Shown here piece after piece: positions 27,290 to 36,879 of a stretch of 64,000 nucleotides of DNA. The translations under genes were made by a program, and so were the position numbers. Within the stretch, counting starts at the first letter, position 1. Every line of letters begins with the position of its first letter. This DNA comes from CAZCDS01 sp964497585. GTDB taxonomy: Bacteria > Desulfobacterota > Desulfomonilia > Desulfomonilales > Desulfomonilaceae. Under the pieces are notes generated by a model. That model was not told the origin of the DNA, searched no databases, and saw nothing but the letters and a program-made list of their open reading frames with translations. The stretch covers positions 5,469-69,468 of the forward strand of contig CAZCDS010000033.1 in assembly GCA_964497585.1 (NCBI GenBank). Direction: 5' to 3'.

Positions 27290-29145
27290 ATGATCTATCG
27301 CTTTTCAGAGGGCGTGCAGGCGCAGATATCCTTATTCAGTGCGAGAGACCACATCACGGGACAAACGTGTCGCCGGGTTCACAAAGACATCAGGTGACAG
27401 TCCGAGGATTCGCAGGTAATTTTCTTGGACCGACTGGATGGGGTTGCCGAGCTGGCGCCGCCCTTGTAGCCGGAGCACAATAACCGAGAGAAACTTAGTC
27501 GTCATCATGAATGACGTTGGTCGAGAAGTGGGCTTCTTATCCCAGCCTGTGATCTTCGATCCGCTCTCACGAAGCGACAGCCGCATGGTCCTCTCCATCA
27601 GGCGCCACACCATCAATGCAATCACCAGCACCAGCCCTAACGCCTCAATGCGCTGAGGAGATTTCAGGAATAGTGCGTTTACGATCAGAGGGTCTTTGAG
27701 GAACCCGAAGTTCTGCTCAATGGAGTGTTGCTCCTTGTACAGGCGAAGCAACTCGAATGAGCTCATTCCGCCGTCCTCCTCAAACGGCTCATTGATGATG
27801 AGCACAAAACAACCGGCTTCCTGGCGGGCTTGATCCAGATCCTCCTGACGAAGCACCACATGCAGAGCGAACCGATACGTGACGCCAACGACCCGACGGG
27901 TACCATCAGCCTTTGCACGTCCCCGTGCGTAGCGGGGGACTTCACGAATCTCACCCTCCACATGATGATACTTCCCGGCCACAAACCGTTCGGCAGCAGC
28001 CTGGGCGTCGGGGAGACACGCAAAGGAAATTTTCTCCGCTTCCTTCTTCATCCTCGTCACTTCCGCTTCATCCTGCCTTACCTCCTTTTCGATCTTCTTT
28101 TGACGCCTTTGGTCGTGTGCGTCCGAATGGACCACCAAAGCACGATACATGATCCCATCGATGGTAACCGCCGTCTCATAGCCGTGATAGTGTGCAGGTT
28201 GTCGCTTGCCCGTTCCCACTCCCTCGGCCAAGGTTCCCAAATCGGTCCACGTGTCCTTTTCCACCGCTCCGGCAATCGCATCGCCACATTCTTGGAACGT
28301 CAGGGAAAGTCGGGACAAGAACCGGAATCCGTTCTTCTCGTCATCCATCAAACGAAGGTTCTGTTTGGTCACCAGAGCAGAATCCGCTACATACACGAAG
28401 TTTTCCTGTCCCAGTTCCTTCATCCTTTCAGTCATCTTCCGAATCAAATGCTTGTTGATGACCTTGTCCGAAGCGTTGCCGTCCTCGCACTTGGTGTAGA
28501 TGGGAATCCCATCGTCCACACACAACAAACTGTGGATCAACTGCTTGAGATCAGGCCGATGATCTTTGCTGAAGCCGTGAGTGATGAGAAACGGAGGCAG
28601 GCTCTCCCCCTCCGTAACAAGCTCGTAATCACCGTAAACACTGCGACTGGTGGTGTCGTGATGCACGTGGGATACATCCAAATCGAAAAGCTTCACCGCC
28701 CGAAGGGCCACGGCGCTGAGCACTTTGTTGGTCCCCACCTCGTACAAACAGTCCAATACTCTTCCTACCGCATCGTCGTTAAGCTGGGACACGGAAATGC
28801 CTTCCCCCAGCAGAAGCTCAACATCCACATGGGCGAATGAGTCTTCAAGCCGGAAGAGCGGACTCCGACCAGTCAGGGTATCCAGGATCAGCGCAAGGCA
28901 CACCTTTCCCGCATCCACTCCTTTGCTCCGGTTGCACAAGCGGTTGATCTCTTCCACCACTCCCAGCTCACGTGCATATGCCGAAACTATCGGCAGGAAC
29001 GACACATTCGATGCCTCAAGCCCTTGCAGGCACCTCTCCATAGGACACCTCCCCGTCAGGGTGCCCATTCACTATCATGATCCGGCAGGCCGTACCAGCC
29101 CTTTTTATACTTCTATGGAAAAAGACTCTCAGACCCCATCCTCAT
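27290..29145. mobile_element. IS1634-type insertion sequence (ends approximate)
   Basis: Defined by the intact transposase; the limits are estimates from weakly similar AGGATG-containing sequences on the two sides. No target duplication was recognised. Confidence 0.45.
27332..29068 (-). CDS. IS1634-family transposase
   Basis: Full-length DDE transposase of 578 residues with an N-terminal DUF4277-like region (FLPIVSAYARELGVVEEINR). Likely catalytic residues lie in VSHVHHDTTSRSVYG (first Asp), FVYVADSALVTKQNL (second Asp) and YKEQHSIEQNFGFLKDP (Glu). The reading frame is intact, so it may still be active. I could not find clean terminal inverted repeats; weakly similar sequences occur near 27289 and 29140. 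Start ATG at 29068 or the internal ATG nine codons later. It forms the left boundary of the nitrilase island. Confidence 0.88.
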   Translation of the reverse strand: MGTLTGRCPMERCLQGLEASNVSFLPIVSAYARELGVVEEINRLCNRSKGVDAGKVCLALILDTLTGRSPLFRLEDSFAHVDVELLLGEGISVSQLNDDAVGRVLDCLYEVGTNKVLSAVALRAVKLFDLDVSHVHHDTTSRSVYGDYELVTEGESLPPFLITHGFSKDHRPDLKQLIHSLLCVDDGIPIYTKCEDGNASDKVINKHLIRKMTERMKELGQENFVYVADSALVTKQNLRLMDDEKNGFRFLSRLSLTFQECGDAIAGAVEKDTWTDLGTLAEGVGTGKRQPAHYHGYETAVTIDGIMYRALVVHSDAHDQRRQKKIEKEVRQDEAEVTRMKKEAEKISFACLPDAQAAAERFVAGKYHHVEGEIREVPRYARGRAKADGTRRVVGVTYRFALHVVLRQEDLDQARQEAGCFVLIINEPFEEDGGMSSFELLRLYKEQHSIEQNFGFLKDPLIVNALFLKSPQRIEALGLVLVIALMVWRLMERTMRLSLRESGSKITGWDKKPTSRPTSFMMTTKFLSVIVLRLQGRRQLGNPIQSVQENYLRILGLSPDVFVNPATRLSRDVVSRTE

Positions 29146-29335
29146 GTGCGGAACGCGGGCTGTAATCCCGGATCGTCTTTTCATTCAGCCCCATGGAGGT
29201 GCTCAGCTGTCGTACCGTCAGGTCCAGTTTCTTCCCTGCCTCTGCCTGCTTCCAGTGTATCCACAGGAAAAGCCTTGAACTGGGGCCGAATTCCGTCAGT
29301 CTGCTCGCCCAATCGAAGTCCGCGCTCAAGAGCAC
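29129..29335 (-). pseudogene. Short HTH-like ORF beside the IS1634-type element
   Basis: The 68-residue frame ends in a helix-turn-helix-like stretch, LDLTVRQLSTSMGLNEKTIR, and stops close to the transposase gene. It might be the remains of a regulator or replication gene cut by the insertion. No family was recognised and it has no good ribosome site. Confidence 0.25.
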
Positions 29336-29627
29336 CGCAGTCCTGGTATTGGCATTGAAGCCGTCGACGGCATGAGAACCCAGCAGGAAGGTCAGGGTGA
29401 GGAATAAGACGGGTCTCAGGCTTGGGATGGGAAACCATCCCCTCGAGGAGCGGTTCCGGATCTTAGCCGGGAAAACCGGAAGGTGTCAAAGCATCATCTT
29501 GCAGTCTTGCATTATTCGGTCCGTGTCTTTCTTTACTGCTCTGACAGGGAGATAGTCATAAAAAGGACTCCTTGGTTCGTCATCGACTAGCGGACCACCC
29601 TTACTTTCCCTCCTTCGACTTCGCTTT

Positions 29628-29669
29628 AGGGTAATCGTTCACCGTGGCCTCCCTGTGAACGATTACCCT
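29628..29669. repeat. Perfect 15-bp inverted repeat after the nitrilase gene
   Basis: Arms at 29628-29642 and 29655-29669 are perfectly complementary, with a 12-base loop, beginning 9 bases beyond the nitrilase stop. The T-rich flank (TTATTCTT) is on the plus-strand side, so as a nitrilase terminator it lacks a U-run; it may be a palindromic element or act on rightward transcription. Confidence 0.75.
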
Positions 29670-29678
29670 TATTCTTCC

Positions 29679-30791
29679 TCATATCCTTACAAGGGATGTC
29701 AATTCTTTCTCAAATTGGTCAGCTACCATCTTCAACTCGTCATCTCCCTCAAGGGCTTCAATTCTTGCTTTTAGCTCACCAAAGCGAAGCCCTAGCGATT
29801 CGACCATAGCGCCCGAAGGTTTAGGAGTAATGTAATGCCGTGGCATCTCCTTGACCAAGGTATATTTCTCTTGGTTCAATAATAAGCTCACTACATCAGG
29901 CCGCGAGTAATGACCTGTTGCGTCGTGCCAATGGGCCATGTCAATGATACCTTCGAGATCAATCTCTGCGTAAAGAATGCCCTCCTCATCTGTCAGTGGT
30001 CCAGCAATTATCGTTCCACCTGGCGCGATGATGGCCGACCAACCTCCCCCCGGCTTGATCCATTGCTGCTGGTACTCGGTTTGGTGCAACTTCTCGATCA
30101 ATTCCTTGTCGGTGGTATTCTGGCAGTTTAAGACAAAGCACTCCCCCACATGAGCGTGGTATCGGGCACATAGCTCAGTAGAAGCGTTGAAAAGAGTTTC
30201 CCATCCCACTACATTTGAGAAACCTACCCACAGAGCACAGTGAACTTGCTCGCCCATTGTGTAAAGCGAGTGGCGGACCAAATCCATGGTATGTTCCCAG
30301 CAAAGTAGACCACCTAGCTTGCCCAAATCTGTATCAAACACTACTAGGTCGCTTCCATCACCCATTCCCCATACTACTCGTTCCACATGAGTGGGCATGA
30401 GTTTACGATGCTTGCCCAAGATTGCACCTTTTGAACTGATAAACAAAATAGTGTTGTAGATCGTATTTCCATCTCTTTCGTTGATACCAACGACCATATG
30501 AGCGTTCGCTTGTCTTGCTGCATCACAGAGAGCATTCGTTGTGAGGCTCGGAATATCTACAGCGTTCTTGAACCACTCCTTGTAAAGTTCGTGGTACCAC
30601 ATCGGAGTTCCTAACCACGCAAAATAGGGATATCCAGGAATGAAAGCTTCCGGAAATACAACTAGTTTGGCGTCCTCTTTTGTGGCCTTTTGGAAAAGGG
30701 ATATGGTCTTCTCCAATGTTTTTTCTCGATCGAGATAAGCAGGCGATGCCTGTACGACAGCCGCCTTAAACTTCGGATACGTGTCACACAT
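29679..30791 (-). CDS. Nitrilase-type carbon-nitrogen hydrolase
   Basis: Hydrolase of 370 residues of the nitrilase/cyanide-hydratase branch, which turns nitriles into acids or amides. The catalytic triad is intact: Glu48 in VVFPEAFIPGYP, Lys130 in HRKLMPTHVER (with the auxiliary Glu137) and Cys164 in GGLLCWEHTMDL. Length suits a true nitrilase rather than an amidase. AGGAGG precedes the ATG. The gene is visibly poorer in G+C, also at third positions, than the housekeeping genes around it, and lies between an IS1634-type and an IS1380-type element, which suggests recent acquisition. No transporter or regulator gene is adjacent. Confidence 0.9.
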   Translation of the reverse strand: MCDTYPKFKAAVVQASPAYLDREKTLEKTISLFQKATKEDAKLVVFPEAFIPGYPYFAWLGTPMWYHELYKEWFKNAVDIPSLTTNALCDAARQANAHMVVGINERDGNTIYNTILFISSKGAILGKHRKLMPTHVERVVWGMGDGSDLVVFDTDLGKLGGLLCWEHTMDLVRHSLYTMGEQVHCALWVGFSNVVGWETLFNASTELCARYHAHVGECFVLNCQNTTDKELIEKLHQTEYQQQWIKPGGGWSAIIAPGGTIIAGPLTDEEGILYAEIDLEGIIDMAHWHDATGHYSRPDVVSLLLNQEKYTLVKEMPRHYITPKPSGAMVESLGLRFGELKARIEALEGDDELKMVADQFEKELTSLVRI

Positions 30792-31924
30792 TTGCCCTAC
30801 CTCCTCTTGGAAATTGGTGAGCGGAAATAGCTGTCGTTCTTGTTCCTGGAAAACTAGAGATCTTAGTCACTCTTGTTTCTTGATGTTATTTCCTTTCAAG
30901 AAGGATGACCGGGACCCCTTTGTCAGGAAAAGAAATGACATGCTACCAGGTGGAGAAACAGTCCTTGTTCGTGAGATACTGTTGTCTAACCGTACCGATT
31001 GAATCGCTTGAGGCATCGACCCAGTAAGGGGGTCTGAGCCTTAAGAATAGCCTGGTAGTTCCTGGTCGCAGAACCAAGAGTACGTGCCGAGATTGGTACG
31101 GCCCATCTGAAGCGGTCATATACTCTATGAGACACACCTCCTTATATGTGTTGGAGCGGCATCAGCGCCAGATGAATATATTGCCAGCGCCTATCTCGCT
31201 CGTCAACAATGCTTTCGATGCCCTCGCACTGCAGGACACTCTTACAGGTAACCGAAATGAGCTGGGTGCCCTGGCCTAGGTTGAAGGTCTCAGACTTGGA
31301 GAGGCGCCAAACCTAACTGATAGGACCGCAGCCGCAAACTTCGCACCCAAGGTATTTGAGACTACTCCGTCTCCGACGCTCTCGTTGCGCTAATCCAGGG
31401 TCGCCGCAAGCGGGGTGAGCTGTCCTACTAGCACACAGAGGTGATATCGGTCGCGCTCACCTGATGCGACGGAGAAAAAAAGCAATGCTCCGGGAGACGA
31501 AGCTCGGCTGCGTCCTACCAGTCATCACCCTGGCCTCGATTCTGCGGGTCATTTCGATCGTCCCCTGGGGGCACATTGATGCTGAAAAGGTCCCTCGTGG
31601 CTGGCTTCGTACAGACCGATTGCCGTCTATAGGGCCGGTCGCTAACCGCGTGTCATTTATGTGCGGTTATCCCTTGTTTAGACGCGCATCGGTGGGAAAC
31701 CTGCCCGAAGACGTGATGGAGTCACATCTCGACATGCAAATATCAATAAGCAATTTGCGTGCCACACGTCGATCTGCTCGGCTAATTTGGGAAATTCTAA
31801 TGATTCCAGCCTAAAATGGTCGGTGATCATTGGCAAGAAGGGGTGTGGAGGCGGCATGGGCTGGAACGTTTCTTTCCACCAATGGCAAGAAACTTTCCAT
31901 CGGACGGAACCAGCGGGTTTTTAT
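30792..31924. other. Non-coding stretch inside the nitrilase island
   Basis: More than 1.1 kb with no credible protein gene. Open frames such as 31464-31814 have no family resemblance and no ribosome site. It probably consists of degraded accessory DNA between the nitrilase gene and the IS1380-type element. Confidence 0.45.
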
Positions 31925-33545
31925 CCGGAATTATTCCGCGATCCCGGAAATTCCTGTCGTTTCATAGCGAAAAAATCGATCTCCGAAGGATCTCGATCCC
32001 CGAATTCGCGTCGCCGAGCTTGCGTGTATTGCCCAGCGACCGCAATTCCCACATTCTTGCCAGATCGGTGGAACATTATCCTGGATTCGAGCATACCACA
32101 CCCTCGGCTCCCCTGCCAAAGGCAATCTTGAGCGTGTGCCTTCACCCAAACGCGGCCCGATAGTGATGAGCCAAGGGGAACGCTGACACCACATGAATTT
32201 GCCACTTCCGACCATGATACGCGACTTTCGCGCCGACCTTGATCAGACGCTTGATGAGCCATTCCATTGACCGCTTGACTTCCTCGCCCGTGAGGTAGAA
32301 TTGCCGGAGCATGTGAAGGAGGTTGTATGCCAGGACTCCCATGAGTAAACGAGCTTGGTTGGCCGCAAAGCGACGGCAACTCGTCTTGTCCCAGCGCAGC
32401 GTGTTCTTCCCCTCTTTGATCCGGTTCTCAACGTCTCCGCGCCCGTTGTACACCTTGACCACCTTCGGCGCCGGAAGCCTCGAATTCGTGACAATGAATC
32501 CGATCCTCGGAAAAAGTTCTCCCGCGTGCCACTCGACCTTGGCAACCACTCTGCGCTCTTCATCCCAGGTCTGTGGCGGTACCTCAGATCAACCAGCCTG
32601 ATGTGAATCCCGCTCTTGGGAGGCCGTCCTAAGGGGCCGGTCAGATACGGGTCGAGCAGCCTGTTCAGGACCGCATTGGCGGGAAGCCTGATGAAGTACG
32701 TGACGCGCCCTGCTTCGCAATACTCGTACACCGCCGGATCGGCAAAGGCCGCGTCGCCCCGTAGCCAGAAGAGAACGAAGCGTGAGCGATACCGGTGGAC
32801 AATCGGATCGAGAAATTCCAGAATGCCGTCGGCCGAGTGAACGTTGCCCGGCCTGAGCTTAGCCCCCAGGCAGTCCCCGTCGCTGGTGAACGCGAAGAGC
32901 GGGTGAAAGCAGTTCTTCCCAAAATGACCGTTGAACGCTACGTTCTCCTGCTTGCCGTGCGCCGGGTCCTCTGTGGAATCAACGTCCACGCTCAGGCGCT
33001 GCTTCTTCTTCCTCCTCATGAGAGTGTCATTGGACCTCATGATTGAATCTTCCAGAGCCTGCGACCCAGCTTCAGTCCCTAAGACCTCATTCTCAAGCCT
33101 CGATAGCCTAGACTGACCGGCCCCCGCTTCGTCGCCCTTGCCTATGGCGAGCCGAAGGGCGGGAGCGATCCGGAGAAAATCCGCATCATTGCAGTCCTCA
33201 TACCCTGCCCCCACCTGACAGATCCTCTGGCGGGTCATCTGAAGCAAAGAGTGTTTGCTGTGAACCCATGACCTGGCGTCCTCAAGCTCGCTCTCGATTG
33301 GACCCAAGATGCCGAAACGCTCGTCTATCTCACGAAGCAACAGGAAACCCGTGTCCCAGGTGATCTTCGCTCCTTGAAAATCTATCATGATGGAACGGTC
33401 AAATTCCGGCCGAATTGTCTCCTTTTGCTCTTCACCACTCCAGTGCATCAGATTACCCTCAACTTCGTTTGAGTCCCGTCACCATATCAGATAGTTGAGG
33501 GGAAGAACATACATTTTTGTGTTTACCAGCGGAATAATCCGGGAT
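31925..33545. mobile_element. IS1380-type insertion sequence
   Basis: The transposase remnants lie between GGAATTATTCCGC at 31927-31939 and a matching inverted GCGGAATAATCC at 33529-33540, sharing ATTATTCCGC exactly. If these are the terminal repeats the element is about 1.62 kb, the usual size for the family. Target duplications were not identified. Confidence 0.5.
32142..33448 (-). pseudogene. IS1380-family transposase, frameshifted
   Basis: Minus-strand transposase in two frames. The upstream part (from 33448) carries the N-terminal region, the DSTEDPAHGKQENVAFNGH block and FWLRGDAAFADPAVYEY. Near 32575 the frame changes: the family sequence continues as PQTWDEERRVVAKVEWH, then GRGDVENRIKEGKNTLRWDK and QARLLMGVLAYNLLHMLRQF to the stop at 32142. 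A single-base loss around 32570-32582 explains this. The first frame continues out of phase to 32243 with nonsense Arg/Ser-rich sequence. No slippery heptamer is evident, so it is probably inactive. Confidence 0.82.
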
Positions 33546-33597
33546 CCAATCGCGGACAGCCGGCAGCCCAGGATTACGTCCTGCAAAGGGAAAAGCA

Positions 33598-35676
33598 TTA
33601 TCCCGCAGTGGAGCCGATAAACGAGAAGTCCGCAATCTGATTGAAGAACTCCGATATGGACCGGAGGAGTCCGAGGCGGTTGTCCCTCAGGGTCTCATCG
33701 TCGACCATGACCATGACGTCGTCGAAGAACGTGTCAATAGGCTTTCCGAGTTCCGCGATGATTTGGAGCGCACCCGCATAATCGCCGCTCTCGATGAACT
33801 GACCGGCGCGCCCCCTCACATCGGTAAATACGTCGAACAGCGCTTTCTCGGCGTCCTCCTCGAGAAGTCCGGGATCGAGCTCTGTAGGCTCGGTGTTCTT
33901 GAGAATATTGACGACTCGCTTGAATCCGGTAGTAATCGCGTCAAAATCGTCCCGTTGTTTCCACTGGTTGAGGGCCTCCAGCCGAAGCCGCGCGTCCAGC
34001 AGGTCATCGAATCGAGCCCGGACAGCGGCCTCCACCACGTCAAGGGAGAAGCCCTGGCCCGTGTGAAAATTCACGAATCGTGTCCGGATAAAGTCCATCA
34101 CATCGGTCAAGACTTCTCGGCTGTCTCTCGTGCGGAAGTCCCCGATAAGCTCTATCGCCTCCGCGACGAATGACGCAAGATTGAGTGGTTTTCCCAGGTG
34201 GATAAGTATCTGAATTACCGCGAAGGCGTGGCGGCGCAGCCCGTAGGGGTCGGCCGCTCCCGTGGGAATGAGACCGACGCTGAAGCATCCTGCGATCGTG
34301 TCGATGCGGTCGGCAAGAGAGACAACGGAGCCGAGGATCCCTTCGGGGAGTCGATCGCCCGCGTGGGCGGGCAGATAATGCTCCCTCACGGCCGCGGAAA
34401 CGTCGGCACTCTCCCCGTCCATTTTCGCGTAGTAGCTCCCGATGATACCCTGCAGTTCGGGGAACTCGTACACGATACCCGTTTCCAAATCGCATTTTGA
34501 GAGCAATGCCGCGCGTTCCACGTCATCGAGTCTGTCTGGAGCAAAGGATTCCGCCAGATTTCGCGCCAAATGCGTAAACCGCTGGACCTTCTCGTAGGAG
34601 GTGCCGAGCTTGGAATGGAACACAACCCCCTTGAGCGCTTCGATTCGATCGATGAGGGGGGACTTGCGATCTTCACGGAAATAGAAACGGGCATCCTCGA
34701 GTCTTGCTTTGAGCACCCGCTGATGTCCCCTCACCGACGACTGAGGGTCCGTGACCGGCGTGTTGTTCACCGCTATGAACCGGTTGGTGATGCGACCTTT
34801 TCCATCCTGAACGGAGAAATACCGTTGATGCTTCTTCATGCACGTGATCAGGATAGACGCGGGGAGTTCGAGGAAATCTTCAGGGAATTGTCCCATAACC
34901 GGGTATGGGCTCTCTACTAGGTAGGTGACCTCGTCGAGGAGTTCGCGGTCCTCAAAGACGTGAAGGCCGACCCTTGCCGCAAGCTCGGAGGTCACCCGAC
35001 TGATCTCTTCCCCGCGTTCCTCGGGGTCGATAACCACTCCCCGCTCGGCCAGCGACGTGCGCAGGTCCTCGAGCGATGAGACCTCAAAGGGACCAGGATG
35101 TGTGAAACGGTGTCCCCGACTGGTGTTTCCGCTTTGGATGTTCCCGACGGAGAAAGGGATCGTTTCTCCATCGAGGATCGCGACGATCCAGTGGATCGGT
35201 CGTACGAATCTCACGTCGAGGTCCATCCAGCGCATGCTCTTGGGAAAGGGTATCCGTTCGATGAAGGACGGCACGATTTCCGAGAGCACTTCCCGGGAGG
35301 TTCTTCCTTTTTCGGTTTTCCGTACGGCCACCTGCTCTCCCCGGGAAGTCTCCACGACGACCAGATCTGCCACGTCAACGCCCTGACTCCTGGCGAAGCC
35401 GATGGCCGCCTTGGTCGGATTCCCCTCCGCGTCATAGGCCTGGGCTTTCGGCGGGCCCGCCTTCTCGATCTCCCGTGATTGCTGGGTCGCTTCAACATCG
35501 GAGGCCGCAAGGATGAGGCGTCGTGGCGTACCGAAGGTCTTGATCTCTCCGTGGCCGATCATGGATTCCCTGAGCGCCTTGTCGAGCTGTTTGGCCGCGG
35601 CCTCCAGCGCGGGCTCGATATACCCTGCCGGAATCTCTTCGGTGCCGATTTCAAGGAGGAACTCGCCCATAATCAT
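33598..35676 (-). CDS. glyS: Glycyl-tRNA synthetase beta subunit
   Basis: Beta chain of the two-subunit glycyl-tRNA synthetase, needed for tRNA binding and catalysis; 692 residues. The N-terminus FLLEIGTEEIPAGYIEPAL, the central VHRFTHPG-like SRGHRFTHPGPFEV, the CMKKHQRYFSVQD block and the C-terminal FFDDVMVMVDDETLRDNRL are all characteristic. ATG at 35676 overlaps the glyQ stop as ATGA; the in-frame ATG at 35670 is better spaced from GAGGTGG and may be the true start. Confidence 0.96.
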   Translation of the reverse strand: MIMGEFLLEIGTEEIPAGYIEPALEAAAKQLDKALRESMIGHGEIKTFGTPRRLILAASDVEATQQSREIEKAGPPKAQAYDAEGNPTKAAIGFARSQGVDVADLVVVETSRGEQVAVRKTEKGRTSREVLSEIVPSFIERIPFPKSMRWMDLDVRFVRPIHWIVAILDGETIPFSVGNIQSGNTSRGHRFTHPGPFEVSSLEDLRTSLAERGVVIDPEERGEEISRVTSELAARVGLHVFEDRELLDEVTYLVESPYPVMGQFPEDFLELPASILITCMKKHQRYFSVQDGKGRITNRFIAVNNTPVTDPQSSVRGHQRVLKARLEDARFYFREDRKSPLIDRIEALKGVVFHSKLGTSYEKVQRFTHLARNLAESFAPDRLDDVERAALLSKCDLETGIVYEFPELQGIIGSYYAKMDGESADVSAAVREHYLPAHAGDRLPEGILGSVVSLADRIDTIAGCFSVGLIPTGAADPYGLRRHAFAVIQILIHLGKPLNLASFVAEAIELIGDFRTRDSREVLTDVMDFIRTRFVNFHTGQGFSLDVVEAAVRARFDDLLDARLRLEALNQWKQRDDFDAITTGFKRVVNILKNTEPTELDPGLLEEDAEKALFDVFTDVRGRAGQFIESGDYAGALQIIAELGKPIDTFFDDVMVMVDDETLRDNRLGLLRSISEFFNQIADFSFIGSTAG

Positions 35677-36572
35677 GCCACCTCGCTCTCCGAGAATTTG
35701 CCCAAGAGCGGATATCCCATTTCTTTGCGTTGTTCCACGTAGGCTGCCGCAACTCTACGCGCGAGGTTTCGCACACGGTGAATGTATGCAGTGCGCTCGG
35801 CAACACTGATCGCGCCCCTCGCATCCAGCACGTTGAACGTGTGGGAACACTTGAGACAGAAATCATAAGCGGGAAGGACGAGCGGATCGTCAGAGTCGAG
35901 CAGATTGGTGCATTCCGCCTCGTACATGTCGAAGAGCCTGAAGAGCATCTCCGGGTCGGCTTTGTCGAAATTGTACACCGAGCCCTCGTACTCGGAACGA
36001 TGGTAAATGTCTCCGTACGTAACGTCTCCGCTCCACTTGAGATCGAAGAGGCTCTCCACCTTCTGCAGATACATACAGATCCGTTCGATGCCGTATGTGA
36101 GTTCGACGCACACAGGTTTGAGGTCGAAGCCGCCGGCCTGTTGGAAGTAGGTAAACTGGGTTATTTCCATCCCGTCGAGCCATACTTCCCAGCCCACGCC
36201 CCACGCGCCCAGGGTGGGTGACTCCCAGTCGTCCTCGACGAATCTGATGTCATGGGCAAGAGGATCGATTCCCAACGCGGAAAGGGACTCGAGGTAGATA
36301 TCCTGCACCTCAAGCGGTGACGGCTTGAGGATAACCTGATACTGGAAGTAGTGCTGCAATCGGTTGGGGTTCTCGCCGTATCGCCCATCCGTCGGCCGCC
36401 TGGACGGTTCCACGTACGCGACATTCCACGGTTCCGGCCCGAGCGCTCGAAGAAAGGTCGCCGGGTTCATGGTACCCGCGCCCTTTTCCACGTCGTAGGG
36501 CTGCTGAATGACGCAACCCCGGTCCGACCAGAACCTCTCCAGGTCGAGGATCATTTCCTGAAAGGTACGCAT
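35673..36572 (-). CDS. glyQ: Glycyl-tRNA synthetase alpha subunit
   Basis: Catalytic class II alpha chain, 299 residues. It has FQEMILDLERFWSDRGCVIQ at the start, then NPATFLRALGPEPWNVAYVE, PSRRPTDGRYGENPNRLQHY and ELTYGIERICMYLQ. The open frame extends to 36638, but ATG at 36572 begins at the conserved N-terminus and has GAGG eight bases upstream. glyS follows with a four-base overlap. Confidence 0.96.
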   Translation of the reverse strand: MRTFQEMILDLERFWSDRGCVIQQPYDVEKGAGTMNPATFLRALGPEPWNVAYVEPSRRPTDGRYGENPNRLQHYFQYQVILKPSPLEVQDIYLESLSALGIDPLAHDIRFVEDDWESPTLGAWGVGWEVWLDGMEITQFTYFQQAGGFDLKPVCVELTYGIERICMYLQKVESLFDLKWSGDVTYGDIYHRSEYEGSVYNFDKADPEMLFRLFDMYEAECTNLLDSDDPLVLPAYDFCLKCSHTFNVLDARGAISVAERTAYIHRVRNLARRVAAAYVEQRKEMGYPLLGKFSESEVA

Positions 36573-36739
36573 CGTTGAGACCTCGTTGCGGTGCAATAGG
36601 TGACGATCACCTTCAAAAACAAACGATTTTTGTAGCACCTACCGCGGCCGGCGTCAAGCTTGGGGAGCCGAAGGGCAACCCGGGCAGACCCGTTCGAGAA
36701 ATCGCGCGGTCCTTTCTATAGCCCCCTTTGCAAGGCCCG

Positions 36740-36768
36740 TTGATTCTCCGGCTCGACCGGGCTATAAT
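36740..36768 (+). promoter_or_regulatory. Sigma-70-type promoter for the TPR gene
   Basis: TTGATT (36740-36745), exactly 17 bases, then a consensus TATAAT (36763-36768). Transcription would start near 36775, leaving a leader of about 105 bases before the ATG at 36880. Confidence 0.75.
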
Positions 36769-36879
36769 ATTGTCCATACTAGATAAGAACAGCAGCGTGA
36801 ATCCCCTGGAGAGGCGGGCTCTCCCTTGCCCCGGGCAGGCAAGGCGGCTTCACGTGTACGGAGGGAAGGAAAGAGGAGA

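Noticed and set aside
27290..29145. Terminal inverted repeats for the IS1634-type element
   Set aside because: Only weak similarity around AGGATG on the two sides; not good enough to define the ends.
31464..31814. Open frame of 116 codons in the nitrilase island
   Set aside because: The composition is irregular, no ribosome site precedes it and the translation resembles no family.
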